From contig DEHU01000251.1 in NCBI GenBank assembly GCA_002352125.1, positions 1-10,180 on the forward strand: DNA of 10,180 nucleotides, given 5' to 3'. This document shows, in pieces, positions 5,954-10,180 of the stretch; positions within the stretch are counted from its first letter, which is position 1, and every line of letters starts with the position of its first letter. The notes under the pieces were generated by a model. The model searched no databases. It had not been told where the DNA came from and was given only the letters and a program-made list of their open reading frames with translations. The stretch is from Competibacteraceae bacterium UBA2792 (lineage in GTDB: Bacteria; Pseudomonadota; Gammaproteobacteria; Competibacterales; Competibacteraceae). The position numbers and the translations under genes are program-made.

Positions 5954-7141
5954 ATGATCGCCCCTTTCTCCATCGCTCGCCTGCCCCGTATCGAATTTGG
6001 CGCTGGCAGCATCAAAAAACTCCCTGGCCTGATCGCGCAATACGGCAATCGCGCGTTGCTGGTCACCGGCCAGCGTTCGTTCGTGGATTCGCCCCATTGG
6101 CCGATGTTGCTGGCGGCATTGGAGAAAGCCGGTATCGATTGGGAACAAACGAGGGTGGGGGACGAACCTTCACCGCAACTCGTGGATGAAGCGGTCCGGC
6201 AGTTTCACGATAAAGACATTACGGTCGTCATCGGCATCGGCGGCGGCAGCGTGCTGGACGCCGCCAAGGCGATAGCAGGTTTGCTACCGGCCGGCGATTC
6301 GGTCATGAACTACCTGGAAGGAGTCGGACCGGAAAAACCCTATCACGGCCCGGCCACACCGTTCATCGCCGTCCCCACCACCGCCGGCACCGGCAGCGAA
6401 GCGACCAAAAACGCCGTACTCAGCAAGCGCGGCTCCGAGGGTTTCAAGAAATCTTTCCGGCACGACCTGCTGGTTCCGGAATACGCCCTGCTCGATCCGG
6501 ACCTGCTCGCAAGCTGTCCCAAGCCGCAAATCGCCGCGAACGCGATGGACGCGCTCACGCAACTGCTGGAATCCTACGTCTCCACCAAGGCCAACGTTTT
6601 CACCGACGCATTGGCGGAAAGCGGCTTGAAAGCGGTGCGAGAAGGTCTGTTTGCTTGGTACGAAGGCGGCGACCAAGCCGCTGCCGGCCGTTCGCGCATG
6701 GCTTATGCGGCGCTGTTGTCTGGCGTCTGTCTGGCGCAAACCGGCTTGGGGTCAGTGCATGGCTTGGCCTCTCCGCTGGGCGCATTCTTTCCGATTCCGC
6801 ACGGCGTGGTTTGCGGCACCTTGGTCGGAGCTGCCACGCGCGTCAACCTGGCCGCGCTGCGAGCGCGCGATCCCGATAACCCTTCCTGGCGCAAGTATGC
6901 CCGGGCTGGGGATATCTTGTACGGACGGCATTACGCCAATGCCGAAGAATCGCACACTGCGCTGCTGACGCTGCTGGACGGCTGGACCGAACGGCTGGCT
7001 CTGCCAAAATTGAGTCTCTACGGGATTCGGGAAAACGATTTCGCCCATATCGTCGCCCACTCGCGCGGCAGCAGCATGAAAACCAATCCCCTCGTTCTCC
7101 ACGATACCGAAATCGAAGACGTTTTGCGGCAGCGGCTTTAA
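5954..7141 (+). CDS. Iron-containing (group III) alcohol dehydrogenase
   Basis: An NAD(P)-dependent dehydrogenase of 395 residues, full length for the family; the substrate is unknown. The N-terminal half has the dinucleotide-binding GIGGGSVLDAAKA (94-106) and PTTAGTGSEAT (141-151). The C-terminal half holds the metal site: Asp199 in NAMDALTQLLE, His269 in GSVHGLASPLG and His283 in IPHGVVCG. The position four residues after Asp199, normally the first metal histidine in FucO-type enzymes, is Gln203, so the metal site is altered; a related clade with DALTQ probably exists, so this may be a subfamily trait. ATG 5954 has a GGAAGG ribosome site at 5943-5948. It lies 60 bases after the lyase gene in the same direction with a hairpin between. 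The context suggests an aldehyde or hydroxy-acid intermediate of CoA-ester metabolism, but that is inference. Confidence 0.92.
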   Translation: MIAPFSIARLPRIEFGAGSIKKLPGLIAQYGNRALLVTGQRSFVDSPHWPMLLAALEKAGIDWEQTRVGDEPSPQLVDEAVRQFHDKDITVVIGIGGGSVLDAAKAIAGLLPAGDSVMNYLEGVGPEKPYHGPATPFIAVPTTAGTGSEATKNAVLSKRGSEGFKKSFRHDLLVPEYALLDPDLLASCPKPQIAANAMDALTQLLESYVSTKANVFTDALAESGLKAVREGLFAWYEGGDQAAAGRSRMAYAALLSGVCLAQTGLGSVHGLASPLGAFFPIPHGVVCGTLVGAATRVNLAALRARDPDNPSWRKYARAGDILYGRHYANAEESHTALLTLLDGWTERLALPKLSLYGIRENDFAHIVAHSRGSSMKTNPLVLHDTEIEDVLRQRL

Positions 7142-7246
7142 CATCGTCCAGCGCTACTCCCCGCCACCGTTGCCGGAACCGGAACCGAAGACGTTTTGCG
7201 GCAGCGGCTTTAACCCCAGCGCATTCTCCGTCCAGCACCGTTCAAT
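7103..7246. repeat. 72-base imperfect tandem duplication at the 3' end of the dehydrogenase gene
   Basis: The 29 bases at 7114-7142, coding for the dehydrogenase C-terminus and stop, recur without mismatch at 7186-7214, a 72-base offset. Similarity extends to both sides: ACCGAAATCGAAGAC against ACCGGAACCGAAGAC upstream, and CAGCGC...CTCC...CACCGTT downstream with small indels. So the unit is about 72 bases and partly diverged. The outer limits given are approximate. The second copy lies outside the gene and carries the same frame end (LRQRL-stop), so either stop can close the frame if the first is lost. Confidence 0.75.
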
Positions 7247-7402
7247 CCAATCCGATCGCTAGCCCGGCAGGTACCGCGACTGACGAAGCCGCGCAAATGG
7301 CAAGAATCTTGAATCGAATTAGGGCGTACTTCTCGACATAAATTTTCGGACAACAACATCTTGCCGGTTCAAGATGAACGCGGCCGCTCGGGAGAATTCG
7401 CC

Positions 7403-8431
7403 ATGAAACACTCGTCGGCTCAAGGTGGCCCTCCTCAGTCCAAAGCTGCCGGTTTGCGTCCGTCAAGAGGGGTGGTCGTGGACCGCGAAACCGTGGAACT
7501 CAAACGACTGGAAAAACGAATCGGGCGGGTTCACCTACAACAACGGCTCGGCATCGAGGCCGATCACGCCACGCAGATTTTCGGTCGAGGCCGGACTTTC
7601 TTCCACATCGAGAACTGGTACTCGATTCGCTCTCTTATCCGCTTGACTTTGCGCAGCTTGGGGCTGTACCGCCGGGGTTTGCGTAACGCCACCGCCATCC
7701 AAATCCATCACAACGAGGTAGTCATTCCCGAATTGCCCGAAGCGTTCGACGGTTTCACCTTGTTGCAGTTGAGCGATTTGCACCTGGACATGGACGACGC
7801 TTACCCTGCCGCGCTGATCGAGTGTTTGCGGCAAGTGGATTACGATGCCTGCGCGATGACCGGCGACTTCCGGGCTAAGACCTACGGCGATTTCGACGCT
7901 GCCATCGCGGCGTTGGCCACAGTGCGGCCGCATCTGCGAGGTCCGGTCTACGCCATTCTGGGTAACCACGATTCCATCCGCATGGTCCCCGGAATCGAGG
8001 CGCTCGAAATTACCCTGCTGCTCAACGAAGCCGTGATTTTGGAGCGCGACGGAGCGCGCATTCACTTGGCCGGCATCGACGATCCGCACTACTATCAGGT
8101 GGATAACTTCGACAAAGCCGCCGATCATGTTCCACCGGAAGAGGTGTCTATCCTGCTGTCGCATTCGCCGGAAACTTACCGGCACGCGGCACACGCCAAT
8201 TTCGACCTGATGCTGAGCGGCCACACCCACGGCGGACAAATTTGCTTGCCCGGCGGGATCGCGCTGATGACCAACGCCGACTGCCCACGGCGCTTTTGCC
8301 GAGGCGCTTGGCGCTATCACACCATGCAAGGCTATACCTCGACCGGGTCTGGCGCCTCGGTGGTCGGGGTTCGCTATAACTGCCCGCCGGAAATCACCCT
8401 GCACCATCTACGGGTCCAACCCGTTCAGTAG
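7403..8431 (+). CDS. Calcineurin-like metallophosphoesterase (YkuE-like)
   Basis: A two-metal phosphoesterase of 342 residues; the substrate is unknown. All five family blocks are present: SDLHLD (Asp125, His127), GD (154-155), GNHD (187-190), the SHSP histidine (254) and SGHTHGGQ (272-279, His274 and His276). The GGQICLPGG ending resembles YkuE/LpxG-type lipid-directed enzymes. Unlike most YkuE proteins there is no clear signal or N-terminal membrane helix; instead about 100 residues of basic, non-hydrophobic sequence precede the domain, with one amphipathic stretch (SIRSLIRLTLRSLGLYRRG, about 75-92) that might touch the membrane. I chose ATG 7403 for its GGGAGA ribosome site at 7390-7395; TTG 7361 would add 14 residues. 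Its stop overlaps the stop of the convergent gene by 7 bases. Pairing with a lipid-nucleotide synthase homologue suggests a phospholipid or pyrophosphate substrate, as inference. Confidence 0.9.
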   Translation: MKHSSAQGGPPQSKAAGLRPSRGVVVDRETVELKRLEKRIGRVHLQQRLGIEADHATQIFGRGRTFFHIENWYSIRSLIRLTLRSLGLYRRGLRNATAIQIHHNEVVIPELPEAFDGFTLLQLSDLHLDMDDAYPAALIECLRQVDYDACAMTGDFRAKTYGDFDAAIAALATVRPHLRGPVYAILGNHDSIRMVPGIEALEITLLLNEAVILERDGARIHLAGIDDPHYYQVDNFDKAADHVPPEEVSILLSHSPETYRHAAHANFDLMLSGHTHGGQICLPGGIALMTNADCPRRFCRGAWRYHTMQGYTSTGSGASVVGVRYNCPPEITLHHLRVQPVQ

Positions 8432-8907
8432 GGCCGGTTGCGGATGCCCAGCCGGAAAAATACGGGCGACAAACCGAGTTCCAGGGCAACAAAACCGGCC
8501 ACCGTCCAACCGATAGCCGGCCAAGTCAGCCCGAACTCGCCGGCGACCACCAGCAGCGGCAGCAGCGCCTCGGGAATTTGATCCAAGCCTAGCGCCATGC
8601 CGCTGGATGGCACGCCCAAGCGACGCTTGACAAAGCTCGACAGCAAATCGCCCAGCATGGCGGCGGTGCCGACCACCAACCCCGCCACCGCCGGCAACTC
8701 CAGCAATATGGCGCCCGCGCCCGTCGCCAGCAGCGCCAACCATACACCGCGCCAAGTTTTCGAATCGCCCAGCAAACGCCGCCCGTCCGTCAGCAACCGG
8801 CCACCGTCCAGAGGCTTAGCACCCCAATGGCCGCAGATCGCCGCGGCAACGACGGGCACACCGTTGGCGATCACTACCAGCAACAACAACTTCAGTTCGA
8901 TGGGCAT
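8425..8907 (-). CDS. CDP-archaeol synthase family membrane protein (CarS/DUF46-like)
   Basis: In archaea, CarS transfers CMP from CTP to an archaetidic-acid precursor at the membrane, forming CDP-archaeol; it is related to CdsA. This 160-residue protein has the family marks: an N-terminal helix with IANGVPVVAA (12-21), the cytoplasmic block PLDGG then GDSKTWRG (47-54), a middle helix pair with GDLLSSFVKRRLG (86-98), PSSGMALGLDQIPE (100-113), and two more helices. About five membrane segments are visible. Start ATG lies at 8905-8907 on the minus strand. Bacterial members are known as uncharacterised relatives; their lipid substrate is not established, so archaeol need not be made. Alternatives are another CDP-alcohol or CDP-diacylglycerol type product. 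It is transcribed toward the metallophosphoesterase, overlapping it tail to tail. Confidence 0.88.
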   Translation of the reverse strand: MPIELKLLLLVVIANGVPVVAAAICGHWGAKPLDGGRLLTDGRRLLGDSKTWRGVWLALLATGAGAILLELPAVAGLVVGTAAMLGDLLSSFVKRRLGVPSSGMALGLDQIPEALLPLLVVAGEFGLTWPAIGWTVAGFVALELGLSPVFFRLGIRNRPY

Positions 8908-9144
8908 CGAATCGCGACCTGGCGGTAATCGTCCGCAAGCATGAACCAGTTATGGATAGAATTTTAGACAATCCAAGGTCTCGGGCGTGTGCATCCGCTC
9001 ATCCCGGCCAGCAAAAACGATCTGCATCCCGGCTACGAGGCAGCGGCGATGTACCAAGCAAGGCAAGCAAGGACGATCACTTCGGCATACACTAAAAATG
9101 ATCACCGTTCGATCACCCGGAACGCTCGAACCAGGAGAGCCCGA
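8908..9144. other. Divergent intergenic region
   Basis: This stretch separates the minus-strand CarS-like gene from the rightward 48-codon gene and pdxA-like gene, so promoters for both directions should be here. I see no convincing promoter boxes, hairpin or riboswitch. The frame of the 48-codon gene is open back to before 8989, but the composition and the good ribosome site at 9133-9138 favour the later start. Confidence 0.4.
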
Positions 9145-9291
9145 ATGAAAGCGATCCACCTCCCCGACGACATCGGTGGCATTTACACGTCTAAAGCCAA
9201 ACTCGCCGACGGCGGCGGCGACACAACTCTGGAGGTGACCGGGTCGTGGATATTCGCCAAGCACACGCAAAAATGGCAGCGAACCGAATGA
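9145..9291 (+). CDS. Unknown 48-residue protein overlapping the pdxA-like gene
   Basis: ATG 9145 is preceded by AGGAGA (9133-9138) at good spacing, which is the strongest evidence that it is translated. The product (MKAIHLPDDIGGIYTSKAKL at the start, ending KHTQKWQRTE) has no membrane segment and no recognised motif. Its stop overlaps the next start as ATGA (9288-9291), so it may be translated as a leader that couples to the downstream gene. It could also be an upstream regulatory ORF or a remnant rather than a functional protein. Confidence 0.5.
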   Translation: MKAIHLPDDIGGIYTSKAKLADGGGDTTLEVTGSWIFAKHTQKWQRTE

Positions 9292-10180
9292 ACCAGCCAG
9301 TGGCGGCCAAGGCCGGGCAACCTTCGCCAAGGCGGCGGGAATCCTCATCGAGCAAGCCAGTCATCGCCATCACTATGGGCGATCCCGCCGGGATCGGCCC
9401 CGAAATCCTGGTTCGCACTCTGGCCGGCCAAACGGTGCGGCGCGTTGCTCGCTGCCTCGTTTACGGCGATGCCCGCGTCATCGACAAAGCGGTTCGGGAA
9501 AGCGGTCTTGACCTTGCGGTTCGAAGCATCGCCAAGCCGGCCGAGGCTCGCTTCACGGCGCGATCCATCGACGTCATCGATTTCGCCAACGCCGATCCCG
9601 CCGCGTTCGAACCGGGCAAGGTTCAGGCATTATGCGGGCAAGCGGCCTGGGAATACGTGGATGCCTCGGTGCGAGCGGCTCTGCGGGACGAAGTCGATGC
9701 GGTCAACACGGCGCCGATCAACAAAGAATCGATTCAAGCGGCCGGCGTTCCCTACATCGGCCACACCGAAATGCTGGCCGGCCTGACCGGAACGCACGAT
9801 CCGCTCACTTTGTTCGAAACGCTCGGATTGCGGGTCTTTTTCTTGAGCCGCCACACTTCGCTGCGAAAGGCTTGCGATCTGGTCACCAAGGAGCGGCTGC
9901 TCGACTACATCGCGCGCTGCCATCAAGCGCTGGAACGGCTCGGGCTCGGCGGCGGCGAGCTGGCCGTCGCGGGACTCAATCCCCATTGCGGAGAACATGG
10001 CCTGTTCGGGGATGAGGAAGTTCGGGAAATAGAACCGGCCATCGCCGAAGCCCGAAGCCGGGGCTTCCGGGTCGCCGGCCCCATCGGCGCCGATTCGGTG
10101 TTCCATCAAGCCAAGACCGGACGCTACGCCGCCGTCCTTTCTCTCTACCACGACCAGGGCCACATCGCCACCAAGACCCT
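9288..10180 (+). CDS. PdxA/PdxA2-type 4-phospho-hydroxyacid dehydrogenase, 3' end outside window
   Basis: PdxA oxidises 4-phosphohydroxy-L-threonine in pyridoxal phosphate synthesis; PdxA2 relatives act on D-threonate or D-erythronate 4-phosphate. The 297 residues present (family about 320-340) show ITMGDPAGIGPE (28-39), VNTAPINKE (139-147), IGHTEMLAG with metal His159, GLNPHCGEHG with His233 and SLYHDQGHIATKT with His288, so all three metal histidines are present. The LFETLGLRVFFLSRHTSLRK block and the YHDQGH wording favour PdxA2 over housekeeping PdxA, but only moderately. The first 23 residues (Ser/Arg/Lys-rich) precede the conserved domain and may be an over-extended start, but no in-frame start lies closer except the internal Met of MGDPAG. 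It is coupled by ATGA to the small gene before it. A D-acid sugar kinase just beyond the edge would settle the role. Confidence 0.88.
   Translation, partial: MNQPVAAKAGQPSPRRRESSSSKPVIAITMGDPAGIGPEILVRTLAGQTVRRVARCLVYGDARVIDKAVRESGLDLAVRSIAKPAEARFTARSIDVIDFANADPAAFEPGKVQALCGQAAWEYVDASVRAALRDEVDAVNTAPINKESIQAAGVPYIGHTEMLAGLTGTHDPLTLFETLGLRVFFLSRHTSLRKACDLVTKERLLDYIARCHQALERLGLGGGELAVAGLNPHCGEHGLFGDEEVREIEPAIAEARSRGFRVAGPIGADSVFHQAKTGRYAAVLSLYHDQGHIATKT

Noticed and set aside
5137..6189. 350-codon plus-strand frame across the lyase/dehydrogenase junction
   Set aside because: It is an out-of-frame reading of two well-recognised genes, is very Arg/Pro-rich and spans the intergenic hairpin.
7380..7399. 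NotI and EcoRI sites close together, with NheI and KpnI sites near 7258-7274, suggesting a cloning polylinker
   Set aside because: The sequence around them is continuous with a normal ribosome site and gene start, the sites are spread over 140 bases, and no vector sequence is present; chance is enough in GC-rich DNA.

Overview
The window looks like chromosome from a GC-rich proteobacterium, possibly a gammaproteobacterium. I base this on the strong GC and codon bias of the metabolic genes and on the type of short palindromic repeats between genes; species cannot be read from the sequence. An AT-rich accessory block of about 2.7 kb (roughly 868-3570) interrupts the GC-rich background.

Layout. 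1-824 is the 3' part of a methylmalonyl-CoA mutase gene, including its B12-binding domain. A GC hairpin (843-865) follows, then the AT-rich block. The block holds a two-gene unknown cassette joined by an ATGA overlap (902-1758), whose second product has a C-terminal membrane anchor. Next come a palindromic MITE-like repeat (1771-1857), decayed toxin-antitoxin pieces (1866-2272), a partial second copy of the repeat (2291-2330), and a membrane-bound HD-GYP (cyclic-di-GMP phosphodiesterase) gene broken by a one-base slip in a run of eight A (2418-3418). A gene-poor junction (3419-3687) leads back to GC-rich sequence.

On the right side, meaB (GTPase chaperone of methylmalonyl-CoA mutase), a Chloroflexus-type L-malyl-CoA/beta-methylmalyl-CoA lyase gene and an iron-type alcohol dehydrogenase gene run in the same direction (3688-7141). 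Mutase, MeaB and lyase belong to propionyl-CoA / methylmalonyl-CoA / C4-C5 CoA-ester metabolism. The AT-rich block probably inserted between the mutase gene and its chaperone gene, which are normally neighbours. The 3' end of the dehydrogenase gene is followed by an imperfect 72-base duplication of itself.

Further right lie a cytoplasmic YkuE-like metallophosphoesterase (7403-8431) and, convergent and overlapping it by 7 bases, a membrane protein of the CDP-archaeol synthase (CarS/DUF46) family (8425-8907, minus strand). A 48-residue unknown gene (9145-9291) then overlaps by ATGA a PdxA/PdxA2-type dehydrogenase gene that runs off the right edge.

I did not find a complete, clearly new multi-gene system. 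The best candidates for novelty are the unknown two-gene cassette at 902-1758, the bacterial CarS-like gene paired with a phosphoesterase, and the slippery-tract HD-GYP gene. No tRNA, rRNA, CRISPR array, integrase or transposase gene was seen.
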